A stretch of 64,000 nucleotides of DNA from Closterium sp. Naga37s-1. Taxonomy: Eukaryota > Streptophyta > Zygnematophyceae > Desmidiales > Closteriaceae. Shown here piece after piece: positions 1 to 12,700 of this stretch (positions within the stretch are counted from its first letter, which is position 1; each line of letters opens with the position of its first letter). The stretch spans positions 501,001 through 565,000 of the forward strand of contig CANJKZ010000461.1 in the NCBI GenBank assembly GCA_947471745.1, read 5' to 3'. The position numbers and the translations under genes are program-made. The notes under the pieces are model-generated. The model saw nothing but the letters and a program-made list of their open reading frames with translations, searched no databases and was not told where the DNA came from.

Positions 1-3000
1 AGGGTGTGATTGATGTCTCCATCGCATGGTTCCCCTACCACCAAGGTGTGTGTGTATGGTGTAGTGGTATGCAGCTCAGCTACTTTTGCGAAGGAGGGCA
101 GGCGAGCAGGACGAGGGTGTGATTGATGTCTCCATCGCATGCTTCCCCTACCACCAAGGTGTGTGTGTATGGTGTAGTGGTATGCAGCTCAGCTACTTTT
201 GCGAAGGAGGGCAGGCGAGCAGGACGAGGGTGTGATTGATGTCTCCATCGCATGCTTCCCCTACCACCAAGGTGTGTGTGTATGGTGTAGTGGTATGCAG
301 CTCAGCTACTTTTGCGAAGGAGGGCAGGCGAGCAGGACGAGGGTGTGATTGATGTCTCCATCGCATGGTTCCCCTACCACCAAGGTGCGTGTGTATGGTG
401 TAGTGGTATGCAGCTCAGGTACTTTTGCGAAAGAGGGCAGGCGAGCAGGACGAGGGTGTGATTGATGTCTCCATCGCATGGTTCCCCTACCACCAAGGTG
501 CGTGTGTATGGTGTAGTGGTATGCAGCTCAGCTACTTTTGCGAAGGTGGGCAGGCGAGCAGGACGAGGGTGTGATTGATGTCTCCATCGCATGCTTCCCC
601 TACCACCAAGGTGCGTGTGTATGGTGTAGTGGTATGCAGCTCAGCTACTTTTGCGAAGGAGGGCAGGCGAGCAGGACGAGGGTGTGATTGATGTCTCCAT
701 CGCATGCTTCCCCTACCACCAAGGTGCGTGTGTATGGTGTAGTGGTATGCAGCTCAGCTACTTTTGCGAAGGAGGGCAGGCGAGCAGGACGAGGGTGTGA
801 TTGATGTCTCCATCGCATGGTTCCCCTACCACCAAGGTGTGTGTGTATGGTGTAGTGGTATGCAGCTCAGCTACTATTGCGAAGGAGGGCAGGCGAGCAG
901 GACGAGGGTGTGATTGATGTCTCCATCGCATGGTTCCCCTACCACCAAGGTGCGTGTGTATGGTGTAGTGGTATGCAGCTCAGCTACTTTTGCGAAGGAG
1001 GGCAGGCCAGCAGGACGAGGGTGTGATTGATGTCTCCATCGCATGGTTCCCCTACCACCAAGGTGCGTGTGTATGGTGTAGTGGTATGCAGCTCAGCTAC
1101 TTTTGCGAAGGAGGGCAGGCGAGCAGGACGAGGGTGTGATTGATGTCTCCATCGCATGCTTCCCCTACCACCAAGGTGTGTGTGTATGGTGTAGTGGTAT
1201 GCAGCTCAGCTACTTTTGCGAAGGAGGGCAGGCGAGCAGGACGAGGGTGTGATTCATGTCTCCATCGCATGGTTCCCCTACCACCAAGGTGCGTGTGTAT
1301 GGTGTAGTGGTATGCAGCTCAGCTACTTTTGCGAAGGAGGGCAGGCGAGCAGGACGAGGGTGTGATTGATGTCTCCATCGCATGCTTCCCCTACCACCAA
1401 GGTGTGTGTGTATGGTGTAGTGGTATGCAGCTCAGCTACTTTTGCGAAGGAGGGCAGGCGAGCAGGACGAGGGTGTGATTGATGTCTCCATCGCATGCTT
1501 CCCCTACCACCAAGGTGTGTGTGTATGGTGTAGTGGTATGCAGCTCAGCTACTTTTGCGAAGGAGGGCAGGCGAGCAGGACGAGGGTGTGATTGATGTCT
1601 CCATCGCATGCTTCCCCTACCACCAAGGTGTGTGTGTATGGTGTAGTGGTATGCAGCTCAGCTACTTTTGCGAAGGAGGGCAGGCGAGCAGGACGAGGGT
1701 GTGATTGATGTCTCCATCGCATGCTTCCCCTACCACCAAGGTGCGTGTGTATGGTGTAGTGGTATGCAGCTCAGCTACTTTTGCGAAGGAGGGCAGGCGA
1801 GCAGGACGAGGGTGTGATTGAGTCTCCATCGCATGCTTCCCCTACCACCAAGGTGTGTGTGTATGGTGTAGTGGTATGCAGCTCAGCTACTTTTGCGAAG
1901 GAGGGCAGGCGAGCAGGACGAGGGTGTGATTGATGTCTCCATCGCATGCTTCCCCTACCACCAAGGTGCGTGTGTATGGTGTAGTGGTATGCAGCTCAGC
2001 TACTTTTGCGAAGGAGGGCAGGCGAGCAGGACGAGGGTGTGATTGATGTCTCCATCGCATGCTTCCCCTACCACCAAGGTGTGTGTGTATGGTGTAGTGG
2101 TATGCAGCTCAGCTACTTTTGCGAAGAAGGGCAGGCGAGCAGGACGAGGGTGTGATTGATGTCTCCATCGCATGCTTCCCCTACCACCAAGGTGTGTGTG
2201 TATGGTGTAGTGGTATGCAGCTCAGCTACTTTTGCGAAGGAGGGCAGGCGAGCAGGACGAGGGTGTGATTGATGTCTCCATCGCATGCTTCCCCTACCAC
2301 CAAGGTGCGTGTGTATGGTGTAGTGGTATGCAGCTCAGCTACTTTTGCGAAGGAGGGCAGGCGAGCAGGACGAGGGTGTGATTGATGTCTCCATCGCATG
2401 CTTCCCCTACCACCAAGGTGCGTGTGTATGGTGTAGTGGTATGCAGCTCAGCTACTTTTGCGAAGGAGGGCAGGCGAGCAGGACGAGGGTGTGATTGATG
2501 TCTCCATCGCATGGTTCCCCTACCACCAAGGTGCGTGTGTATGGTGTAGTGGTATGCAGCTCAGCTACTTTTGCGAAGGAGGGCAGGCGAGCAGGACGAG
2601 GGTGTGATTGATGTCTCCATCGCATGGTTCCCCTACCACCAAGGTGCGTGTGTATGGTGTAGTGGTATGCAGCTCAGCTACTTTTGCGAAGGAGGGCAGG
2701 CGAGCAGGACGAGGGTGTGATTGATGTCTCCATCGCATGCTTCCCCTACCACCAAGGTGTGTGTGTATGGTGTAGTGGTATGCAGCTCAGCTACTTTTGC
2801 GAAGGAGGGCAGGCGAGCAGGACGAGGGTGTGATTGATGTCTCCATCGCATGCTTCCCCTACCACCAAGGTGTGTGTGTATGGTGTAGTGGTATGCAGCT
2901 CAGCTACTTTTGCGAAGGAGGGCAGGCGAGCAGGACGAGGGTGTGATTGATGTCTCCATCGCATGCTTCCCCTACCACCAAGGTGCGTGTGTATGGTGTA

Positions 3001-3785
3001 GTGGTATGCAGCTCAGCTACTTTTGCGAAGGAGGGCAGGCGAGCAGGACGAGGGTGTGATTGATGTCTCCATCGATGCTTCCCCTACCACCAAGGTGCGT
3101 GTGTATGGTGTAGTGGTATGCAGCTCAGCTACTTTTGCGAAGGAGGGCAGGCGAGCAGGACGAGGGTGTGATTGATGTCTCCATCGCATGCTTCCCCTAC
3201 CACCAAGGTGCGTGTGTATGGTGTAGTGGTATGCAGCTCAGCTGCTGTCGGGAAGGCGGGAGGGAGAGCAGGACGAGGGTGTGATTGATGTCTCCATCGC
3301 ATGGTTCCCCTACCACCAAGGTGCGTGTGTATGGTGTAGTGGTATGCAGCTCAGCTGCTGTCGGGAAGGCGGGCGGGAGAGCAGGACGAGGGTGTGATTG
3401 ATGTCTCCATCGCATGGTTCCCCTACCACCAAGGTGCGTGTGTATGGTGTAGTGGTATGCAGCTCAGCTGCTGTCGGGAAGGCGGGCGGGAGAGCAGGAC
3501 GAGGGTGTGATTGATGTCTCCATCGCATGGTTCCCCTACCACCAAGGTGCGTGTGTATGGTGTAGTGGTATGCAGCTCAGCTGCTGTCGGGAAGGCGGGC
3601 GGGAGAGCAGGACGAGGGTGTGATTGATGTCTCCATCGCATGGTTCCCCTACCACCAAGGTGCGTGTGTATGGTGTAGTGGTATGCAGCTCAGCTGCTGT
3701 CGGGAAGGCGGGCGGGAGAGCAGGACGAGGGTGTGATTGATGTCTCCATTGCATGGTTCCCCTACCACCAAGGTGCGTGTGTGTG
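1..3785 (+). repeat. 113-bp exon-intron tandem array, about 34 units
   Basis: Units of 113 bp run from position 1 to about 3785, with two 1-bp deletions (near 1818 and 3074). Each unit holds an acceptor (GGCAG), a 57-nt open segment, a donor (AAG/GTGCGT or AAG/GTGTGT) and a 56-bp intron-like stretch. The 57-nt segment starts and ends in phase 1, so any number of units can be included without shifting the frame; each would add 19 residues (EQDEGVIDVSIA then W or C, FPYHQ). Units differ mainly at a G/C site (TGG or TGC codon) and at GTGCGT/GTGTGT. The last five (from about 3240) have a different pre-acceptor stretch. A degenerate relative follows near 3841, and a likely ancestral form near 4012-4075. 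Confidence 0.9.
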
Positions 3786-6700
3786 GGTGTTGTGGTGGTA
3801 TGGTAAGGTTTCATTAAGACAGCCAGCCAGAAAGCAGGACGAGGGTGTGATTGACGTCTCGAGGTGGGTGTGTTGGTGGGGGAGGGAGGTGGGTGTGTTG
3901 GTGGGGGAGGGAGGTGGGTGTGTGAGGTCTCCTTACTGCCAGGGCACACGTGTGAGTGTAGTGGTAACCACCATTACATAGTCAACATTTTCAGTTGCCA
4001 CTCGGAAGGTCGAGCAGGACGAGGGCAACAATGACGTCTCAATTGCATGCTTCCCTTACCCCAACCTCCCCACGGAGCTCTCTCGCATATAGCATGGGCT
4101 ATGCACGTGCTCCTTCCCTCCTTTCCCTTGCCAGTGGATGCTCCCTCTCAGCTGGAGAAGGGAGCAGAGGCCAAGTGGGACACCAAGACATCCCACTCCC
4201 CCAATCTCCCCTCCGACCACCCCCATATAGATACCATGTGCTGTTCGCATGCTCCCTCCCTCCTGTCCTTCCCAGGCTGGACCGCTGGGTACGTGGATTC
4301 CCCCTCGCAGATGGAAAAGGGTGCAGAGGCTGAGTGGGCCGCCAACGCCTCCTATTCGCCCAACCTCCCCTCCGATCTCTCCCGCATCATGCGGTGGGAT
4401 GGGCGGGGAGGCAACCTCCCACCCGAACCCAATCCCTGTATACCCCATCACTGCTCTTGTATCTTGCAGGCTGGACCGCTGGCTACGTGGATGCCCCTTC
4501 GCAGTTGGAAAAGGGCGCAGAGGCCAAGTGGGCCACCAACGCGTCCCACTCCTCCAACCCACCCCAACCCAACCTAACCCAACCCAACCCAACCCAATCC
4601 AACCCAACCCAACCCAACCCAACTCAAACCCTAAACCCCGTTGCTGTTGCATCCTGCATGCAGGCTGGACTGCCGGGTACGTGGATGCCCCTTCGCAGCT
4701 GGAGAAGGGCGCAGAGGCCAAGTGGGCCACCAACGCATCATACTCCCCCAACCTCCCGTCCGACCTCTCCCGCATCATGCGGTGGGACGGCCGGGGAGCC
4801 AGTCTGGAGCTGCCAGGTGTCAACCCGTCACAGGACGGCATGCTCTTTCTCACCTCGTGAGTGGGCGGTTTTTTTAAGGTCGAAAGATTGGAGAAAAATG
4901 TATTCCATATGCTACCTGAACTGAACTGAACTGCTGGCCCTGTTTGTCTAGTAATCATTCATTCCTTGCGTATTCTTCTCTTCTTCTCTTTTTTATTTTT
5001 GTCTTTCTTTGTCTGTCTGCTGTGCACGCATCGCATTACTGCATCCATTGCGTGTGCTGTGCAGCACGGACCCCGGTCGATGGAGCAACGAGCTGAACAT
5101 CATGAGCACATATGTCAAACGAAAGTGAGTCTCTAGAATGTGTGGCCATTGTCTTATAAGGAGTATTTCTACAGGTAAGCAGAGTAACGAGCTGAACATC
5201 ATGAGCACCTACGTCAAGCGGAAGTGAGTAGTCAAACAAATCAATGAGCTACGTTGTGTGGCCGTTCCCCTATAGAACCTGCTGCTCATGGTAAGCTGAG
5301 CAACGAGCTGAACATTATGAGCACCTATGCAAAACGGAAGTGACTATCCAAACAAACCAATGAGCTACGTTGTCTGGCCATTCCCTTATAAAACTGCTGC
5401 TCATGGTACGCTGAGCAACGAGCTGAACATCATGAGCACCTATGTCAAACGAAAGTGAGTCTTCAAAGAAGGGGAGTATACTACACTTACCTGTGTGATA
5501 GGACAGGTAAGTGCCACGCGCAGGTGCTTTTGTCGATGTGACCTCTATCTGCATCCGCCTGTCACTCCTCGCTCACCGTCTGCTTTTGAGTCGACTCAAA
5601 AATAGGTAAGTGCTTTTGAGTCGACTCAGAAACAGGTAAGTGCCACGTGCAGGTGCTTTTGGCGATGTGGCCTCTATCTGCATCTGCTAATGAGAGTGAA
5701 GAGCGCCTCTATTTGCATCCGCCTGTCACTCCTTGCTCACCGTCTTCCCCGCTCTTCACTCCCACAAGTGGCCGCGCTCCCCTGCTCGCCCACTCTCCCC
5801 TGCTCGGCCGCGTTTCCCTGCTCGCCCGCTCTCCCTACCCTACCCTCTAGTGGACGCGGGTGGCGCATGCAGGGGAGGTAGGACGCGTTTGGGTTGGGGA
5901 TGTGACAGAGCTGGTGGAGATTGCGAGTGGCCTGTAATGGTTGCTTCCTCCCCACTCTCCCCTCCTACCCTCCAGTGGTCGAGGGAGGACGCGTTTGGGG
6001 ATGTGAGGTGGAGAGTGCGTGTGAGTGAGCGGCTTCTCATCGCTTGCTCGCCTATCTGTCCCCGCCTTGCTCACCTGCTTTGGTTGCTCCTTCTTATCAC
6101 CCACCAGTGGCCGTGGATGGCGCATTCAGGCACGAGAAGATGCTTTTGACGATGTGACAGATTTGGTGGAGCGAGGGAGGGTGAATGTGGTGTTTTTTTA
6201 CATGCGGACCTGTCATTACCTGCTGCTTACATCATTTCCCCTTCCTTATTCCCTCCTCTCCTGCCCCTTCAAACACCAGTGGTCGCGGCTGGCGCATTCA
6301 GGCACGAGAAGATGCATTTGGCGATGTGACAGAGCTGGTGGAGAGGCAGGAGCACGTGTCATGACATGCTTATTAATCGTACCCCCTTGCTTGCCTGCTT
6401 TGCCCCTCTTCTCCCTTCCTATCACCGACCAGTGGTCGCGGGTGGCGCATTCAGGCAAGGGAGGACGCATTCGGCGATGTGGCAGAGCTGGTGGAGAGAA
6501 TGAGAGTGACTTGTCCTTGCTTGCCTGCCTATCACCCTTCATATCATCCACCAGTGGTCGTGGGTGGCGCATTCAAGCACGAGAAGATGCGTTTGGCGAT
6601 GTGACAGAGCTGGTGGAGTGTGCGAGTGAGAGATTGTCCCCTCGTTGTCCCCTCGTTGCTTGCTTACCTGTTTGTCCCCTCGTTGCTCCTCCCCACCTGC

Positions 6701-9700
6701 CCCTCCTATCATCCACCAGTGGTCGTGGGTGGCGCATTCAAGCACGAGAAGATGCGTTTGGCGATGTGACAGAGCTGGTGGAGTGTGCGAGTGAGAGATT
6801 GTCCCCTCGTTGTCCCCTCGTTGCTTGCTTACCTGTTTGTCCCCTCGTTGCTCCTCCCCACCTGCCCCTCCTATCATCCACCAGTGGTCGTGGGTGGCGC
6901 ATTCAAGCACGAGAAGATGCGTTTGGCGATGTGACAGAGCTGGTGGAGTGTGCGAGTGAGAGATTGTCCCCTCGTTGTCCCCTCGTTGCTTGCTTACCTG
7001 TTTGTCCCCTCGTTGCTCCTCCCCACCTGCCCCTCCTATCATCCACCAGTGGTCGTGGGTGGCGCATTCAAGCACGAGAAGATGCGTTTGGCGATGTGAC
7101 AGAGCTGGTGGAGTGTGCGAGTGAGAGATTGTCCCCTCGTTGTCCCCTCGTTGCTTGCTTACCTGTTTGTCCCCTCGTTGCTCCTCCCCACCTGCCCCTC
7201 CTATCATCCACCAGTGGTCGTGGGTGGCGCATTCAAGCACGAGAAGATGCGTTTGGCGATGTGACAGAGCTGGTGGAGTGTGCGAGTGAGAGATTGTCCC
7301 CTCGTTGTCCCCTCGTTGCTTGCTTACCTGTTTGTCCCCTCGTTGCTCCTCCCCACCTGCCCCTCCTATCATCCACCAGTGGTCGTGGGTGGCGCATTCA
7401 AGCACGAGAAGATGCGTTTGGCGATGTGACAGAGCTGGTGGAGTGTGCGAGTGAGAGATTGTCCCCTCGTTGTCCCCTCGTTGCTTGCTTACCTGTTTGT
7501 CCCCTCGTTGCTCCTCCCCACCTGCCCCTCCTATCATCCACCAGTGGTCGTGGGTGGCGCATTCAAGCACGAGAAGATGCGTTTGGCGATGTGACAGAGC
7601 TGGTGGAGTGTGCGAGTGAGAGATTGTCCCCTCGTTGTCCCCTCGTTGCTTGCTTACCTGTTTGTCCCCTCGTTGCTCCTCCCCACCTGCCCCTCCTATC
7701 ATCCACCAGTGGTCGTGGGTGGCGCATTCAAGCACGAGAAGATGCGTTTGGGGATGTGACAGAGCTGGTGGAGTGTGCGAGTGAGAGATTGTCCCCTCGT
7801 TGTCCCCTCGTTGCTTGCTTACCTGTTTGTCCCCTCGTTGCTCCTCCCCACCTGCCCCTCCTATCATCCACCAGTGGTCGTGGGTGGCGCATTCAAGCAC
7901 GAGAAGATGCGTTTGGGGATGTGACAGAGCTGGTGGAGTGTGCGAGTGAGAGATTGTCCCCTCGTTGTCCCCTCGTTGCTTGCTTACCTGTTTGTCCCCT
8001 CGTTGCTCCTCCCCACCTGCCCCTCCTATCATCCACCAGTGGTCGTGGGTGGCGCATTCAAGCACGAGAAGATGCGTTTGGGGATGTGACAGAGCTGGTG
8101 GAGTGTGCGAGTGAGAGATTGTCCCCTCGTTGTCCCCTCGTTGCTTGCTTACCTGTTTGTCCCCTCGTTGCTCCTCCCCACCTGCCCCTCCTATCATCCA
8201 CCAGTGGTCGTGGGTGGCGCATTCAAGCACGAGAAGATGCGTTTGGCGATGTGACAGAGCTGGTGGAGTGTGCGAGTGAGAGATTGTCCCCTCGTTGTCC
8301 CCTCGTTGCTTGCTTACCTGTTTGTCCCCTCGTTGCTCCTCCCCACCTGCCCCTCCTATCATCCACCAGTGGTCGTGGGTGGCGCATTCAAGCACGAGAA
8401 GATGCGTTTGGCGATGTGACAGAGCTGGTGGAGTGTGCGAGTGAGAGATTGTCCCCTCGTTGTCCCCTCGTTGCTTGCTTACCTGTTTGTCCCCTCGTTG
8501 CTCCTCCCCACCTGCCCCTCCTATCATCCACCAGTGGTCGTGGGTGGCGCATTCAAGCACGAGAAGATGCGTTTGGGGATGTGACAGAGCTGGTGGAGTG
8601 TGCGAGTGAGAGATTGTCCCCTCGTTGTCCCCTCGTTGCTTGCTTACCTGTTTGTCCCCTCGTTGCTCCTCCCCACCTGCCCCTCCTATCATCCACCAGT
8701 GGTCGTGGGTGGCGCATTCAAGCACGAGAAGATGCGTTTGGGGATGTGACAGAGCTGGTGGAGTGTGCGAGTGAGAGATTGTCCCCTCGTTGTCCCCTCG
8801 TTGCTTGCTTACCTGTTTGTCCCCTCGTTGCTCCTCCCCACCTGCCCCTCCTATCATCCACCAGTGGTCGTGGGTGGCGCATTCAAGCACGAGAAGATGC
8901 GTTTGGGGATGTGACAGAGCTGGTGGAGTGTGCGAGTGAGAGATTGTCCCCTCGTTGTCCCCTCGTTGCTTGCTTACCTGTTTGTCCCCTCGTTGCTCCT
9001 CCCCACCTGCCCCTCCTATCATCCACCAGTGGTCGTGGGTGGCGCATTCAAGCACGAGAAGATGCGTTTGGGGATGTGACAGAGCTGGTGGAGTGTGCGA
9101 GTGAGAGATTGTCCCCTCGTTGTCCCCTCGTTGCTTGCTTACCTGTTTGTCCCCTCGTTGCTCCTCCCCACCTGCCCCTCCTATCATCCACCAGTGGTCG
9201 TGGGTGGCGCATTCAAGCACGAGAAGATGCGTTTGGCGATGTGACAGAGCTGGTGGAGTGTGCGAGTGAGAGATTGTCCCCTCGTTGTCCCCTCGTTGCT
9301 TGCTTACCTGTTTGTCCCCTCGTTGCTCCTCCCCACCTGCCCCTCCTATCATCCACCAGTGGTCGTGGGTGGCGCATTCAAGCACGAGAAGATGCGTTTG
9401 GCGATGTGACAGAGCTGGTGGAGTGTGCGAGTGAGAGATTGTCCCCTCGTTGTCCCCTCGTTGCTTGCTTACCTGTTTGTCCCCTCGTTGCTCCTCCCCA
9501 CCTGCCCCTCCTATCATCCACCAGTGGTCGTGGGTGGCGCATTCAAGCACGAGAAGATGCGTTTGGCGATGTGACAGAGCTGGTGGAGTGTGCGAGTGAG
9601 AGATTGTCCCCTCGTTGTCCCCTCGTTGCTTGCTTACCTGTTTGTCCCCTCGTTGCTCCTCCCCACCTGCCCCTCCTATCATCCACCAGTGGTCGTGGGT

Positions 9701-12700
9701 GGCGCATTCAAGCACGAGAAGATGCGTTTGGCGATGTGACAGAGCTGGTGGAGTGTGCGAGTGAGAGATTGTCCCCTCGTTGTCCCCTCGTTGCTTGCTT
9801 ACCTGTTTGTCCCCTCGTTGCTCCTCCCCACCTGCCCCTCCTATCATCCACCAGTGGTCGTGGGTGGCGCATTCAAGCACGAGAAGATGCGTTTGGCGAT
9901 GTGACAGAGCTGGTGGAGTGTGCGAGTGAGAGATTGTCCCCTCGTTGTCCCCTCGTTGCTTGCTTACCTGTTTGTCCCCTCGTTGCTCCTCCCCACCTGC
10001 CCCTCCTATCATCCACCAGTGGTCGTGGGTGGCGCATTCAAGCACGAGAAGATGCGTTTGGCGATGTGACAGAGCTGGTGGAGTGTGCGAGTGAGAGATT
10101 GTCCCCTCGTTGTCCCCTCGTTGCTTGCTTACCTGTTTGTCCCCTCGTTGCTCCTCCCCACCTGCCCCTCCTATCATCCACCAGTGGTCGTGGGTGGCGC
10201 ATTCAAGCACGAGAAGATGCGTTTGGGGATGTGACAGAGCTGGTGGAGTGTGCGAGTGAGAGATTGTCCCCTCGTTGTCCCCTCGTTGCTTGCTTACCTG
10301 TTTGTCCCCTCGTTGCTCCTCCCCACCTGCCCCTCCTATCATCCACCAGTGGTCGTGGGTGGCGCATTCAAGCACGAGAAGATGCGTTTGGGGATGTGAC
10401 AGAGCTGGTGGAGTGTGCGAGTGAGAGATTGTCCCCTCGTTGTCCCCTCGTTGCTTGCTTACCTGTTTGTCCCCTCGTTGCTCCTCCCCACCTGCCCCTC
10501 CTATCATCCACCAGTGGTCGTGGGTGGCGCATTCAAGCACGAGAAGATGCGTTTGGGGATGTGACAGAGCTGGTGGAGTGTGCGAGTGAGAGATTGTCCC
10601 CTCGTTGTCCCCTCGTTGCTTGCTTACCTGTTTGTCCCCTCGTTGCTCCTCCCCACCTGCCCCTCCTATCATCCACCAGTGGTCGTGGGTGGCGCATTCA
10701 AGCACGAGAAGATGCGTTTGGGGATGTGACAGAGCTGGTGGAGTGTGCGAGTGAGAGATTGTCCCCTCGTTGTCCCCTCGTTGCTTGCTTACCTGTTTGT
10801 CCCCTCGTTGCTCCTCCCCACCTGCCCCTCCTATCATCCACCAGTGGTCGTGGGTGGCGCATTCAAGCACGAGAAGATGCGTTTGGGGATGTGACAGAGC
10901 TGGTGGAGTGTGCGAGTGAGAGATTGTCCCCTCGTTGTCCCCTCGTTGCTTGCTTACCTGTTTGTCCCCTCGTTGCTCCTCCCCACCTGCCCCTCCTATC
11001 ATCCACCAGTGGTCGTGGGTGGCGCATTCAAGCACGAGAAGATGCGTTTGGGGATGTGACAGAGCTGGTGGAGTGTGCGAGTGAGAGATTGTCCCCTCGT
11101 TGTCCCCTCGTTGCTTGCTTACCTGTTTGTCCCCTCGTTGCTCCTCCCCACCTGCCCCTCCTATCATCCACCAGTGGTCGTGGGTGGCGCATTCAAGCAC
11201 GAGAAGATGCGTTTGGGGATGTGACAGAGCTGGTGGAGTGTGCGAGTGAGAGATTGTCCCCTCGTTGTCCCCTCGTTGCTTGCTTACCTGTTTGTCCCCT
11301 CGTTGCTCCTCCCCACCTGCCCCTCCTATCATCCACCAGTGGTCGTGGGTGGCGCATTCAAGCACGAGAAGATGCGTTTGGGGATGTGACAGAGCTGGTG
11401 GAGTGTGCGAGTGAGAGATTGTCCCCTCGTTGTCCCCTCGTTGCTTGCTTACCTGTTTGTCCCCTCGTTGCTCCTCCCCACCTGCCCCTCCTATCATCCA
11501 CCAGTGGTCGTGGGTGGCGCATTCAAGCACGAGAAGATGCGTTTGGGGATGTGACAGAGCTGGTGGAGTGTGCGAGTGAGAGATTGTCCCCTCGTTGTCC
11601 CCTCGTTGCTTGCTTACCTGTTTGTCCCCTCGTTGCTCCTCCCCACCTGCCCCTCCTATCATCCACCAGTGGTCGTGGGTGGCGCATTCAAGCACGAGAA
11701 GATGCGTTTGGGGATGTGACAGAGCTGGTGGAGTGTGCGAGTGAGAGATTGTCCCCTCGTTGTCCCCTCGTTGCTTGCTTACCTGTTTGTCCCCTCGTTG
11801 CTCCTCCCCACCTGCCCCTCCTATCATCCACCAGTGGTCGTGGGTGGCGCATTCAAGCACGAGAAGATGCGTTTGGGGATGTGACAGAGCTGGTGGAGTG
11901 TGCGAGTGAGAGATTGTCCCCTCGTTGTCCCCTCGTTGCTTGCTTACCTGTTTGTCCCCTCGTTGCTCCTCCCCACCTGCCCCTCCTATCATCCACCAGT
12001 GGTCGTGGGTGGCGCATTCAAGCACGAGAAGATGCGTTTGGGGATGTGACAGAGCTGGTGGAGTGTGCGAGTGAGAGATTGTCCCCTCGTTGTCCCCTCG
12101 TTGCTTGCTTACCTGTTTGTCCCCTCGTTGCTCCTCCCCACCTGCCCCTCCTATCATCCACCAGTGGTCGTGGGTGGCGCATTCAAGCACGAGAAGATGC
12201 GTTTGGGGATGTGACAGAGCTGGTGGAGTGTGCGAGTGAGAGATTGTCCCCTCGTTGTCCCCTCGTTGCTTGCTTACCTGTTTGTCCCCTCGTTGCTCCT
12301 CCCCACCTGCCCCTCCTATCATCCACCAGTGGTCGTGGGTGGCGCATTCAAGCACGAGAAGATGCGTTTGGGGATGTGACAGAGCTGGTGGAGTGTGCGA
12401 GTGAGAGATTGTCCCCTCGTTGTCCCCTCGTTGCTTGCTTACCTGTTTGTCCCCTCGTTGCTCCTCCCCACCTGCCCCTCCTATCATCCACCAGTGGTCG
12501 TGGGTGGCGCATTCAAGCACGAGAAGATGCGTTTGGGGATGTGACAGAGCTGGTGGAGTGTGCGAGTGAGAGATTGTCCCCTCGTTGTCCCCTCGTTGCT
12601 TGCTTACCTGTTTGTCCCCTCGTTGCTCCTCCCCACCTGCCCCTCCTATCATCCACCAGTGGTCGTGGGTGGCGCATTCAAGCACGAGAAGATGCGTTTG

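Noticed and set aside
1-3785. CRISPR-like array
   Set aside because: Units are identical along their whole length with no variable spacers, and the context is eukaryotic and exon-like.
4548-4640. Interstitial telomere tract
   Set aside because: The repeat is CCCAA with a single CCCTAAA, so it is a simple intronic repeat.
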